Source: Struthio camelus (lineage: Eukaryota > Chordata > Aves > Struthioniformes > Struthionidae). From it: DNA of 64,000 nt. The notes under the pieces were generated by a model that had not been told where the DNA came from, ran no database searches, and saw only the letters and a program-made list of their open reading frames with translations. Below are positions 49,005-61,695 of this stretch, one piece after another. Both the position numbers and the translations under genes were made by a program. How positions within the stretch are numbered: the first letter of the stretch is position 1; each line of letters starts with the position of its first letter. The stretch is taken from NCBI RefSeq assembly GCF_040807025.1, contig NC_090982.1:50079112-50143111 (forward strand), given 5' to 3'.

Positions 49005-49083
49005 GGCCAAATCTGAGAGGTCCTGATTACCTACAATGCTCAATGTGAGTTTCAGATAATTGGCAGCTCTTAAGGATTTGGCC
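49005..49083. repeat. 79-bp palindromic ancient repeat with perfect 8-bp termini
   Basis: GGCCAAAT (49005-49012) and ATTTGGCC (49076-49083) are perfect inverted termini. Between them lie GAGAGGTCCTGATTACC, then CTCAATGTGAGTTTCAG, then GGCAGCTCTTAAGG. The layout agrees with an old palindromic repeat of reptile and bird genomes ('gggccaaattctgaggtccttactcagg ... aatgggagttttgcc ... aaggactgcaggatttggccc'). It is MITE-like in form, without coding capacity or an identified transposase partner. I do not know a formal family name. Confidence 0.6.
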
Positions 49084-52000
49084 CATCATGAATAAGCAGA
49101 TTAGGAAAAAAAAAGTCTAGATACTTTAAGATCTACAATACACTCATACCTGCCACACCTGACTAAGTTATAATCTGAGTACCCACCTCCTTAACCACAT
49201 TGCAGAAAAATCACATTTCATTCCTCATACTTTTTACACATACTTTTACACATACATACTTTTTACTTTTTACATTTTAACATATGTAATAGATTACACA
49301 TTTTAACCTATGTAATAGATCTGATTAGAATGTTTTCAGCAGTATGTAACACATTTTTTTAGGAAAGATTAAACACTCCACAGAGACATACCTGTTTTAA
49401 GAACATTTCCATCTACATAGTTTCTGAGAACTAGGATCCGCAGTGAGATAACCGGCAAATATTTGAACACAGTTTGAAGAAGGTGAAGAGAACTGCAAAA
49501 ACCTTTACTATATTCCATTTTCATTTCCATTGTGAAATTTCAAAATCTAAAAAGTTCCAAAAAAATAGTATTTCCAACTTTTACATGTCCATAATGTTTA
49601 ATACACATTTACTATGACCGTACGCAGAAGAAAAGCAGGCCTGTTAGCTAGCTAGGATACTACCACTGAGTTCTTGGGGAGCTCCATTACCACTTCTCAC
49701 TTGACTTTGCAAAATACAGTTGCTTTTTAATCTGGAAGGGGTTCAAAACAAACTTCAAACTTACAAACTTCAAATCCACAAGTCTTTCCAAAATGAGATA
49801 TAAATGTCTGTCCAAAAAGAAACTTCTTATTTGGCCAGTCTGTGACATTTAGGCCAAAAGCTGTCTCTCTAACCAACTTTTGTTAGCATAGGACTGCGGG
49901 TGGTTAGTTCTCAGGTGCTAATTTGCAATTATAACAAAACAGCACTTGATATTAAACAGGAACTAACTCTGTGTAAACGCAGAGGGTTTCTGTAGCTTAC
50001 TTCAGTGTATCAGAAAGCAGAATTTCCTCTGTTAAATGTAACATCTGACCTATTTTTACTTACTTTGTTTAGCAGTATTAATTTTAAAATCCTTTATTTC
50101 TAACAATACAGTTCTGTATTATCTTTACCCTGAAGTATCTCTAAATAATTTTAAAAGCTTTACAGAAAAATCTCATAGGAATATTTTAATCAGAACTAAA
50201 TTGCAGTCATGTCTAGTGTAGAAGATGACAGCTATTTAATCCTACAGAGCAAACAAGCAGGGATAAGCAGTGTGGAATAATGTACGATCTGAAAATTCAG
50301 ATACGGTTTGGGTGGCTATACAAGCATTTATTTCTATGATACAATAAAGCTATAGTTAAACTTCAAGCAGCCAGAAAAGTTTTTGTCAGTAATGCCTCAC
50401 AGCATTTTGTTACAAAAAGTATAATAGCAATACTAATAAAATAAGAAACAAAGTAGCGCTACATTAATTACTTTACCACTGTGGATTTATATTAAAATAT
50501 GATGGATACTTTCATTATTAATTATGTTAGCATTATCATGTGTACACTTTCTAGCACAATGTGACCCCATCCAGACAAGCTGTTACTGTATTATGCGCGA
50601 CTATTTCTATAATTTATAAGATAACTTCACACACTTTTCCATCACCAAAATCTCCTTAACGTAACCCTTACATGTGGTCGTGACCTCTTGGCACGTTCTA
50701 TAGACCTTCTTCCTGAACTTATTCGAATTTTCTTTCATGACTCTTCCTATATGACAAGAAAGGCCATACAGTACATATTGCCTTATTACATGATTCGGCA
50801 GGATATCAGGGACTTCTGAGTGCAGAATCTGCTGAGGCCACACCTGTACTGCTCAACAAAACGACTATCAAGCCTCCCTGACAGGAAGTCCAGCCATGCC
50901 TCAGGAGATGGCACACATACACAAGGGACCATTCAGAAGGCAGCGTGGACAAGACTGCAGCAGCTCCAGCTCCTCCTTCCCACCGCACAGCTATCTGGCA
51001 CTATATTGACAAACTTTACACTTTCCAATACCTCCATCTTCCTTCACACAATACCTCAAGGCATACAACACAAACCTTCAGTTATGCAAATAGGACGTCG
51101 ATGGGCTGCCACAAAGACCCCATATTAATTTGGGCACTTTAAACTGAAAAAAATGCCCACTGGAAATAACCGTCGGAGGAGATACAGGGCAAGGGCTATG
51201 TAAAATGGCGTGACCATGCTATTATGCCTCAGGAGAAAATACTGCTTTATTTAGGAGTATAGGCACACCGTAAGCACACCTCCAGGATTCAGTACAGCAG
51301 CTGCAGCTCATCCGTGGGACACAGCTCAGTTCAGCTAGCTGAACACTAGCCACATAAGGTTGTGCAAGGGATGAAATGCTGCATCGCAGCACTGCAAATG
51401 AGTGATTTCAAAAAAGGGCTGGTGAGGAAGGTGCTGAAAACAAATCTCACACTCGGTGAGCAAGATCTGACAAAACTGATTAAATATATTTGCATCTAGT
51501 AAATTCTCAAATTCATGCATATTTCTTTAAGGAATTAAATCACAGGATATTAAAGCAGTGCAGAACACAGAAGAAGCATTAACATTTGCAATTTGATGTT
51601 TTATCATATCTTTCAGAAATATTTCAATACTTCTAAGCTTGAAAAGCTAATTAAAATAGCATCAATCAAAATAATCAGTGTATCTGTGCAACACTGACTG
51701 ATAAGGATCAGCTCCTGATCTCAGATGCCAAAACCTTGGTACTCTTTAATATTTCTCCAAATTTAATTTTTTATACGAAACAACAACAAAGATGGACCCA
51801 GAGTGACAACTGGAGCACTCTTCATCTTCTGTTCCCTTTACTTTTTACCATTTATATTGCACTGGATAAAATAAGCACAAGTATCAAACCTAGACTTATC
51901 ACTTCATGTGGCTGCTCAATTCTGCTGGGTGCAGAGTTCTGCTTAAAGAGAAGCGGGTAATCAGCAAACACCGACTTAGAGTAAATGGGCAACTGGGAGC

Positions 52001-54189
52001 AGAGCAGAGGAGCATGTTAGAGAGCTACTGAGCTGCTGAGACAAATTTGACCATAACAAGAATTTGAGCAGTGGCATTTCTTATTACTTAAAGCCTATGA
52101 AAGGCACATTTTCAGTGACTTACAAAGGCGAAATTACACTAGCTTAGACAGGACCAGAAGTGTCTATAAGGCAACCTGAGTAGACAGTCACAGCCATCCA
52201 GTCAAACCATTTAATTCTTCAAGAATAAAAAGAGGAAAGAGTTTTTTGCTCTGAAAACTGTAAGAAACAATACATGTCAGGAGAACTTACTGTAGCTGCC
52301 TTTCACAGAGAGACAAAGCACACAGCTTATTGCTGCCCCTTCAGCTGACTTTGCCTGGCCTAGCATATTAGTTCTAATATCCGTATTATTGTGCTAATCA
52401 GCAGTACATCTTTCTCATATGTGGGTGGATTTATAATGGCAGGCCCTACCATGCCATTTCAGCAGCCTGCAAAGGACTTCTGTCACAGAATGGAATTGCT
52501 GTCCTTCCACTATTACCATCTCCCAAATGGAATCAATAGACTGTCTCTTCAGTGACGGGATTCAGTGAATCAACTAATTTGTGGGTTCTAAATATTCCAG
52601 CGGGTAACACTGCTCCATGTGTATAGAGAATCATTAAGTGCTGTCTAGCCTACCTGAGCATTATTCATCGGCCCGTCTCCGTCGTCGTTCACATAAGCAG
52701 ACAGTGCCGCTAACCAACAGTGGAAAGCCATTAGGGTTCAATCAATTTCCTGTAAGCCTCTTTCTATTGCACTCAGTGTTCATGTGTTTACATTTCTTTG
52801 CGCAGCATGGTACTGCACTGCTGAATACAGACTGTGTGTCACAGTTTCATAACCAATACCCTTTGTCAGTGGTGACCTAAACATTTCAGTCTTAATTCTC
52901 TGGAAATAGATTTTTGTCTCCAAACAAAATGATTATATCTGGGCCTAACCCATTTCTCCCATTTGATAAGAAGAATATCTCAAAGACTCCTCAGTCTATC
53001 TGGATTTCCCCTCAGACCCTACTCTCTCTCTCTTCTCTTGCTCTTCATTGACAGGTCCGCCCATTCCGTTTCTACACTACTTTCTTATTAATCAATACTC
53101 TGACTTATGGCATCTGTCACTGAGAATGATGCTACAGAGCGGTGCAAGTTGAGATTTCTCAGGATTAAAGTACTTGCCTGCATGTTCTTGCACTTTGCTT
53201 TTGTATTAATTGTTTATTTCATAGCGAGCATGTCTGCAGGACAGCTGGCTCCCTCACTAAGCCTCTTCATCTGGCACACGCCGATTGACAATGGAAAATT
53301 CACTTAACTTTGTGAGCAGAAGTATGCCCTGAAATCTCAAACCGTCAATCGGGACCACAATTTGCAATTTTTTGCACTCCTTCATGCATCTAAACTTCTG
53401 ATCAAAGAACTAGCGATAACAATGCTGACTTTTGAACTGCATATATGCTAGGTAATAAAATCTTGCCCTCTTGCCTTCTTTACAGTTATTTCTCATGCAC
53501 TCAGTACGTTTCAAATGCAGTCAAACTGAATCTATTGTCACTCCTTTCACCACAGGGTTGACCCCTTTCACACAGGACCTTCACATGGGACATTGATTTC
53601 CTGGATAAAAAATATTGCTGTTAAGAAATTTGCTTCAAATCTGTGTTCATAATACTATTAACAATAAGACACAGTAGTTACAGAAGCAGTATTTATCAGT
53701 AGCTCTCACAGAACGCCTGTTGTAAACATCTTTATATTAACAGAATTTCAGATTTTTTTTCCTCTGCACACTCTGACATTAAGCTAGACGACCTTTAGCC
53801 CCCGGCAATGCTTCCACAATTTTGTCCATGGAGCGTCTGCTAGAAAGGCTAAAGGACCACTACTCGTCTGGTTTGTATGCTTGTTTTCCTATCTCCAAAA
53901 CACAGAATGGGTTGTTTCATAGTGAAGATTCAGTCTTGTTCTGATTTTAGTAAAGACAAAATATAATGTTAATAATTTCAGTTTAGATCAGTGTAGAGCA
54001 ATGCACAAGAAAACACCCCTCTCTGCCCCCCAATTCTAACTTCACCTATAAAACAATGACTTGTAACTGACCATTACTGCCTAAGAATTAGAAGATAGGG
54101 GCATGAAAACATCAGCATACTGCCAGTAGCGATTTAAAAAACCTAAATTTTGGGAGAGAAATAAACAGAATTCCATTGTGTCATACAGG
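49084..54189. other. Non-coding DNA; conserved-looking block at 52.4-53.35 kb
   Basis: Apart from the tandem repeat at 49228-49320 the interval is unique. About 50800-51000 is somewhat GC-richer and has frames without domains. From about 52370 to 52870 and 53090 to 53340 the sequence is repeat-free, GC-balanced and has features such as ACAATGG at 53288-53294 (SOX-like). I regard it as candidate conserved non-coding DNA. The open frame across 53107-53307 shows no domain I recognise. Confidence 0.4.
49228..49320 (+). repeat. Imperfect tandem repeats (TACTTTTTACACA type, then 26-bp period)
   Basis: The 5' half is a run of variants of TACTTTTACACA. The 3' half holds two copies of ACATTTTAACATATGTAAT plus AGAT with one mismatch (49272-49294 and 49298-49320), a 26-bp period. 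This is a minisatellite-like slippage product in AT-rich DNA. Confidence 0.75.
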
Positions 54190-54435
54190 TCCAAACCTAG
54201 GAAAAGTTCAGTGAAGGACAACAGGGACAATCACGATTGAACAGAGCGAGCTCAATTGTTTATCACTTCTTCCACTGCAAAACCTCTAGTCATTAAATGA
54301 AGCCAGATGCAAAACCAGCGTATGGAGGTGATTTCCCATGCAACAAATAGTAGAAGAATGAAATTCATTGTCCTCAGGAACTTTTGATGCTAACTGCTCC
54401 AATTGCCTGGGTCCAAGTTTTTAAGAGCACAAAAC
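54190..54435 (+). mobile_element. Ancient CR1-like LINE fragment (3' ORF2 region), decayed
   Basis: Three blocks are in the correct order. GTTCAGTGAAGGACAACAGG with GACAATCACGATTGAACAG resembles the '[15 protein letters not shown]' region. GGAGGTGATTTCCCATGCAA (near 54325) resembles the 'FFTxR' block. GAATGAAATTCATTGTCC then TCAGGAACTTTTGATGCTAA (near 54357-54392) resembles the 'WNxLPxxVxDA' block of older CR1 and related LINEs, followed by GGGTCCAAGTTTTTAAG. All frames are broken. Assignment to the CR1 clade is likely, but a related L3-type element cannot be excluded. Confidence 0.6.
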
Positions 54436-55237
54436 TTTGAGAGAACATATTTTAGTAGTAAGCTCCAAATATCTGGCCCACCATTTGCTCCATTCCAAAC
54501 ACAATAAGGTAGCAATGATAGGAACTCATTTGACCTATTAGATATTGCTAAGCACTCACACTGCTGTGCTGATAAACACTCTGCCTATAAGAAAATTACT
54601 GAAATAATAAGGATAACTGCTGAAACAAATGTACCATGTACATCTGGTAGTGATTTGCATACAGAAACAAAAGTACCTGAAACATCAAATGCTTCAAGCC
54701 AAAACAAGTCCAGTGAACTGCTACAGAAGTTATAAATCGCATATATCCAACACTTAGCAGTGATAGGCTTATTCATAACATGTAACTAAAATAAGTCTTT
54801 TTAGTACTGCATGTTCCTTCACCAAAATTAGGTTTTGTGGCCTTTATAATAAAAAGCAGCTAGAAATTACACAAGGATTCTACTGCTGCTAAGCATCTTC
54901 CTTTTTAATGGAATCCTGTTTTGTCTTTAGATTTAAAATATAAAAATTAATCTACAGAAAAGATCCATAACAGTGATTTTTGAAAGGTAGTACTCTAGGT
55001 CCATCTACTGAAATAGTTCATGCTATGTATATATCTGAGCCAACATCCAGACAGCTGAATTTTGGGCACCTCAGCCATAGATCAGATATTTTCAGAATAT
55101 GCCTGTATTTATTTTTAAGCAGGGGTCATGAGGTAGATGGAGAAGTTCAGACAATTTCAGTTCCCTGCAGAGAACATGCAGGGATGGAGCTGGTGTACAA
55201 GGCAAATACTAGCATAACAGTTAAAACAGAATGAACT

Positions 55238-55273
55238 AGGAAGGAAAGAAAGAAAAAGAAAAGGAGGAGAAAA
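55238..55273. repeat. Purine-rich (GGAA/GAAA) low-complexity tract
   Basis: An uninterrupted run of A and G made of AGGA, GAAA and GGAG units. This is ordinary simple sequence. Confidence 0.65.
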
Positions 55274-56659
55274 CTGGAGTCAGAAACGTGAGTCAGAATG
55301 TTGCATTTACATTTTCATTTACTTGCTTCTTGAAGGAGACCCACTACATGGATATTTGTCTGGTTAGGTGGAAAGAATGGGTATACATTTATTTTGAAAT
55401 CAATAGAGGAGGTTTCCTCATGTTTCTTTTTCAGATTCAGGCCTAAACATATAACAAAGTAAAATGCTGTTGGAATTCTTGCATTTCATCTGTTCTGAAG
55501 ACTATGCAAATTTTATTTCCATGTTTTTACCTAAAACTAAATATGTATGAACTGTCACATGTGCCTGTAGCCACTGCCATTCCATGAGCTTGGTGAAGAC
55601 TAGAAATGCTCTCAATGAGGAAAGATCTGAATTTGAAGTCAGTAACGAAACTTAAAAAAAAGAAAATCTCTTGTAAATTATAACTAGATTGATAGTGCAG
55701 AGTGCCCATGACATTTTAATCTGGTGAAAGTGGATTTTATAACTGATTTAGATTTATTATGTCTAGACTAAATTTACACTTTATTTTTTTGTTAGAAAAA
55801 AAAAATCATTCAATCAAAGCAAGAATGATAGTTTAAACTTTTTTTAGACTCTCTAGGAGGCTAGAAGAGAAATTATATTCTCTTAACGTATATCGAGAGC
55901 AGGTTCACAGCTAGGAGAGCCTCAGACAGGCACAGGATGAAGCAGGAATACATCTCTGTGATTAAATTATATCAGGATACCATGATAGAGCCTCAGAAAT
56001 TCTCTTTGCATCTGTAGTCATGATTACTTGTTCAAACATTGCTCTATATGCACATAACCGCTTGGTTTCACTTGCAGAATTGTGGTAAAACAACAGGAAA
56101 GAAATTCAGTTCGAAAACCGTATGTCAAATGCACTGAAATAAACGATGATTGAACATGATGGTTACACTGCTTACCTGACAAAAGTTTTATGTTGTTTGG
56201 ATTTACTTCCTCAAATACCTGTTCCTCAAAGGGAATCCTGTACATAGATGCTGGCCTGAAGAGGGGTAGAATGTGTTTTCAAAGGAGGAAGTGACTGGGG
56301 CAATTACTGCAAGCTTACCTACAAAACAACAAAATGAATTTTAAATGATGCATACATTTTCTATTGTAGTTACTGCTGATGTAGTATAGCTACATTAATA
56401 TACTGAGAAGTTTGGGTTTTTTAGCACTACCAAAAGACAATTTCTGTCATTGTTTAAGGACATTTGAGTTCAACTTTTACTTGGAAAATACAGCTATATG
56501 GAGGGGGAGGGAGTACATATATTCACAGAGAATCATCTAAGAGCTCTATATACAATAAAGTTAAAAAAAATAGTTAAAAGGAAAAAAAAGCCTTGTAATT
56601 CCAGTTAGGATGCATGACAAAATGTTCAGTAACCAGGAATTCAGATGTCAAAGTAATTT

Positions 56660-56712
56660 AATTTGATGCTTAAATATGTAGTTTAGAGTCTAACTTTAGC
56701 CTCCCAATTCCT
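56660..56712 (+). repeat. Ancient repeat scrap related to the 41-kb element
   Basis: TGATGCTTAAATATGTAG followed by GAGTCTAACTTTAGCCTCC resembles the 'aggtgcctaaatatggatttaggagcctaactttaggc' arm of the old amniote repeat that I also see, in part, at 41070-41105. It is short and diverged. Confidence 0.4.
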
Positions 56713-59700
56713 CATAACCTTAGCCTCCAACTGCCTATTAAAATTTCTGCAAAGAATTTGCATAAGAAGCTGAGGCTGTCTCTTAAATTCAACATTTTCC
56801 TATTTTTCGTTTAGAACACATGGTCTCAGTGTGGACAGGCTGAACTTTTAAAAAAAAACAAAAAACCTAAGCTCAGCTACGTGGAGAGAGCACAAAGAGC
56901 CATCATGCCCACCTTTCCTACCCTCACTGATTTGTTACCTGGGATATGTTCTTGCAAAGGCAGAGAAAACAAATCCAAAACTTCCTGGTACCCTTTCATC
57001 TCTATTTTCATTTGTAGCCACTACTGACCTCCTTCTCCTCCCATCCCACTGTGCAGGCTTAAGTCCAAATGGCGCTTTGGTCTTTGGTGTTTAGTCTTGC
57101 CGATTCACACGTACAGATTCCAAGAAGTGTTACTACCAGCACACGTCCTGCTAAAACTTGCAGCTTACATATCCAAATAGGTGTTGGTACCCAATCACAT
57201 AAATCCTGATGATATTAGTTCATAAAAACAGGTTTTTTGAAGATGCAACTTACCAATTGGTTTAAGAGTCTCTAATGTCACACATAACATATAAACAGTC
57301 AGAATGCAATCTTATCTAGCGAACCCAGAAAAGTCAAATAGAATGAATTAAATTTTTTTACTTGAAAAGTTGGTTGTTACAATAAACGTGATGAAGTTGG
57401 AAAAGATATATTTGTAAAGGAAAAATAAAATACAGAATTAGAAAAATATCAGTATCATTGATCTTTAAAAAATCTTCAAGGAAAATCTTCTTTCAGATAT
57501 TTGTGTCTCCTCTTCCTTATCCACTTAATTAAAACAACAAAAAAAAGAAATTAGAAATCCTTTTTTAAAATCGGTAGCACTTCAACTTTTAAAAAAAGAT
57601 TTCATTTTTTTCATTTTCTTTTCCTAAGAGGCTGACCCTACTGCTATTGTGTAGTAATAAATAAAACGTATATGCAGTGTTTTGCAGTCTTTCTCATAAA
57701 AAAGTATTTTAAGAGAAAATGATTCCCCCTACACTTCATTCTTCCCCCCCCTCCTTTTTTCCTAAGTATCTGTTCAATTCCCATTGATTTTTTGGTGGGT
57801 TATTTAAGAAGTGGAAAATCAAAATAAAACATGCCACTTTCGTGAAAACAATTTCATAATATAATTCTACCTTGAAATTACTGAAAAGAAAAGAAGTCCA
57901 AAGAAGTTTCAGACAAGGACACAGTGGGAGTTCTGTTGCAAGAGAGGAAGATCAGTTTCAATGAGCTACATTAATCTGATGATCGTTCACTAAATGATGG
58001 GTTGGGTTTCAGCAAGAACTTGCCCTATGAGCATTTAGATATTTTTAAATATTTAGTATTTAAATATCTATTTTTGATTTTTAAATCAAATTCCAGAAAA
58101 ACATATGGAAGGATGGAAGGAGAGCACTGGCCAACTGCTCTCTCTTCCTATGTGATATACAGCTCTTGCCAGAAATAATGACCTCTCTCTCACGCTCTGG
58201 AATTTCAAATATATATGTTGCCCTCTGGGACATAAGCATGAGAATGTTGTTCAGTGGCAAAAGATCGACTGCAGCAGGGCATAGGCAAGAGATTACTTGA
58301 CTGTGTCGTCTACCTGTTGCCACAGAACACAGTCACTGAGGACATAATGCCTCCCCAGAAAAGTGCGAGATCCAAAGTTTGATGAGCAGACGGAATATGA
58401 AGTATTGAAGAAGGGGTAAGGAAAGTAGGAGGTCTGGTACAAAAGGCAGGTGGAGATTCAAGTTCATTTATGTCTCATTTTCTTACGCTAGGTTGCTCCC
58501 CTATCCTACTACTCTTTATCATGTGCAAAAGGTAGTTTTGTTTCTTCTGCAAATTCTGAATCTGAGGTTTGCAACCCTCACGCACTTTGGACATCTTACT
58601 ATACAATAAAGCACTTCAGCTGAATTCTTCTTAGACTCTGTCTAGCCCTGAATAAAATCTTTTCTTGCATACATGTAACATCTTGCTCCCTTCTTTGCTT
58701 TAAAGATACTTTATATGACATCTTGCAGACTTGCTAGAACCAGTTCAAAATGATGTTTGAAGTGAACTCACTGCAGTTCTTATGCTGTCTGAATAATATA
58801 GTGTGCTTTATGGACCTGCCTGTGTGATATTTTTTCTTCTAATATGCTGGTTAGACATAGCTAGAAAATATAAACAACTCTTTCAAAACCTCTTGAATGG
58901 TATAGCATTTTCAGAGCATAATCATTCCAAAATTATTAAAGGATATGGACACTTAGCATATAAGGTTTTTTCATCCATTGGTATCTACAGGCAATTTAAA
59001 GCGAAATTCTGTTCCTTGCAGACTCAATGGGAGTTTATTCATTGATTTCAGTAGAGGCAGACTGTTCTCCCTCTGATTACTCAGTTTCCAAGAGGCAAGA
59101 GGGGAATACAGAAACACTCTGACTCGCCTGAGTTTTTCTAATCAGGTCAAGAAGATCATTAGGGAGTAATTATTCTTTTACCTGTGGAGCCTTCCTGTAT
59201 CAAGCTCTTCAGTATTCAGCAGTCTCCCGCATGCTATGCCACACCTGCAAGGTAATAATTGTGGTGTAAACATGGGCTACAGTGCAATCAGAAAATGGAT
59301 CATGTCCAGCCCCTATATGATTTACCAAAAATGCCAAATTCCTAAAATTCTTTCCAAAATCAGCACCGTAAAGAAGAGCAATGGCTTAAAGCTGAAACTC
59401 AGGGAATGCTGAGAAAAATGAAAACATTAACTGCCCAGATCACCTAGGAAGACCCACTGGGCACTTCTGTGTTTTGCATGTCAAAATAGCATTTGAGAAA
59501 CTGTGTCATACATCCTTTTTCATGAAAATACTGTGGGGCATTTTGCATCAAAGATAAAAACAGTCAGATGACATGTCCAGAATTATATAACTTTTGCAAT
59601 ATTTGTTGCTTTTAAAAGTTAAACTCCCTGTCTTTAATGGAGCAGTGATTGTTGTGAAGAAGATGGCAGCCTTTATAAGAGTAGTAACTTTTCATACCTT

Positions 59701-61680
59701 CTTGGTACCATTTTCAGTCAAAATGGTGGTTTTCCTGGGATTGATCTTCAAATATCTTGGGGATAGTTTTTCTTTTATGTTTTTTCTTTGTATCACTTTA
59801 TTAAGTAACAACAGTCTAATTCTTTCATTTGGCTCTTAAGTCAGAAGTACAAGAAACAGAGCCAGAATCAAAACACATTAGTCAGGTAGCAACCAGCTTT
59901 TCGTATTCACAGTTCACAGAATCACAGAAGCACAGTTCCCCTCCTAAGAGACAGGAACTCTTCTGAACACATCAGTAGAATCCCAAAACCTGCAGATGAG
60001 AATAATTCACCTCCTTGCATGTGTTGGGTACTATTTGAACAAGCTAGTGTTTTCTCCAGGCTGGCTTTAAAATGTATCTAAACTTCCATTTTTCTAATTT
60101 CCATTCCATTCTTTCCAGTATTTCAGATATTCTCTAAGTTCATAATTTACTTATCTATCAGCCCTAGTATGTTGTTATAACTACATTTCTGCTTCTTATG
60201 TTTGCAGTGATTTCTCCTATTTTGTTAAATTCTTCTTCTCTCTGAACAAACGCCACAATACTCTGAGCACAGTAGTTCCCCACTCAGCTGCTATTTAGCT
60301 ATTATAATGGCAGGTATGGAAACAGATACCAAGATATCAGTTTGCTTAGACTGTTTAGCTCTCCTATTATTACAGTAATCAGACCCTAATCAAACTAATC
60401 AGACAATAATCCACATCCTAATCATCATGACCCAATAATGTGGTCCTTCCATAAGCCATTATGTAGACAACCAAAAGTGCATCTCAGTTCCCACTCCGTG
60501 TGCTCTTGTGCTTCAGAGTACACACCAGAGCGTCCTAACGTGGTGGAATTCTTAGACTACTTTTCTTATATTTTGGATTAATTTAAGAATGGAGGTGTCA
60601 GAGTATGTGCTTAAGAGTGCAAAGTGATCATTTTTTAACCACTGGTGGGAAAGTAGTTTGCCAGTGGGGAGAGAAGCGTTGCAATCATGCATTAATCAAG
60701 CAGAGTTTGACCAATAGATCACAGATCACTGTACAGCATATGGCTGTGAGTTTCCATGTTTAAATTGGAAAAAAAAATGGAGAGTGCTGGGAAGTGAAAC
60801 AGGAGATTTTTCAAAATGTGCTCTCCACTCTGCTCTATTGACTAAAGCCAGTCACAAGGAAATTCAAAACCAATTTGGAGAATGAAATGCAACTCTATCT
60901 GCGAAGATTGCTCTTCATAACACAGGCTGATAGGGAATATTCCTGCGTGAATTATTGCCTGGCATGTATGTTTACCTTAAGGCTTCAGCAGATGGTAAAT
61001 TGCACTCTGAAAGTTTGGTACTAAATTTAAGCTGAGTTGTATGTTGATACCACTAGCAATAGCAGCTCTCGTATCCCTAGACAAGTCAAAGCACAGCAGC
61101 AAAAGAATAACAACTTCAGGGACGGCAACCAGAAGCAGAAATTTCACTCAGTTGTAATGTTTAGCTGAAAAGCTTTTGTAGTGAAACTATGGCTGTTTAC
61201 AAGACTGGAAGTCCAAACGACATGATTTAGCTCATGTCTCAGAGCAAATGTAATAGCAGCTGGACCTAAACTGAATGTTCACTGCAAGGTTCCAATTTTT
61301 AGAAAAAAATTATATTTGAATAAAAGAGCCAAAGCTAATGGAGTTTCACGGTTGCAACCCAGGGAAAAAATTGACCCTGAAGTCCTACAGCAATTCTACA
61401 ATCTATTTCATTTTATTTAATGGATGACTCTAGAGGTGATTGAAACTCATACGATCCCCTAAATGTATCATTTCAGACATGATCCATAAATGTTTAAAGT
61501 GTATCTGTGCCTGTTACGATCTTCTCTTCTGCTTACTGAACCTTTACATTTTTAGCAGATTTCTGTTTTTAGAGATAGGCTACAATTTTCTTTTCAGTTC
61601 AATGCAGATTGTTACACAGGAAGTAAACAGTGCATGCTCTCCCATGAATTTTTCTTCTTTTCTGGTTTTGTTGCTCTCAG

Positions 61681-61695
61681 CATGTAAAATCAATG
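61681..61695 (+). other. Candidate 15-nt microexon (speculative)
   Basis: Upstream is a long pyrimidine tract (TTTTTCTTCTTTTCTGG, then TTTTGTTGCTCTCAG), a strong 3' splice site with a TGC close to the AG. Downstream is GTGAGT, a strong 5' splice site. The interval CATGTAAAATCAATG is 15 nt, a multiple of three, and codes C-K-I-N or H-V-K-S-M depending on phase. Neural microexons have this size, and SRRM4-dependent ones use a UGC near the acceptor. Without flanking exons this stays a candidate. Confidence 0.2.

Noticed and set aside
59905..59935. CACAGAATCACAGAAGCACAG, resembling the reversed CR1 terminal octamers
   Set aside because: The sequence beyond it does not continue into the CR1 3' UTR pattern, so the octamer likeness alone is not enough.
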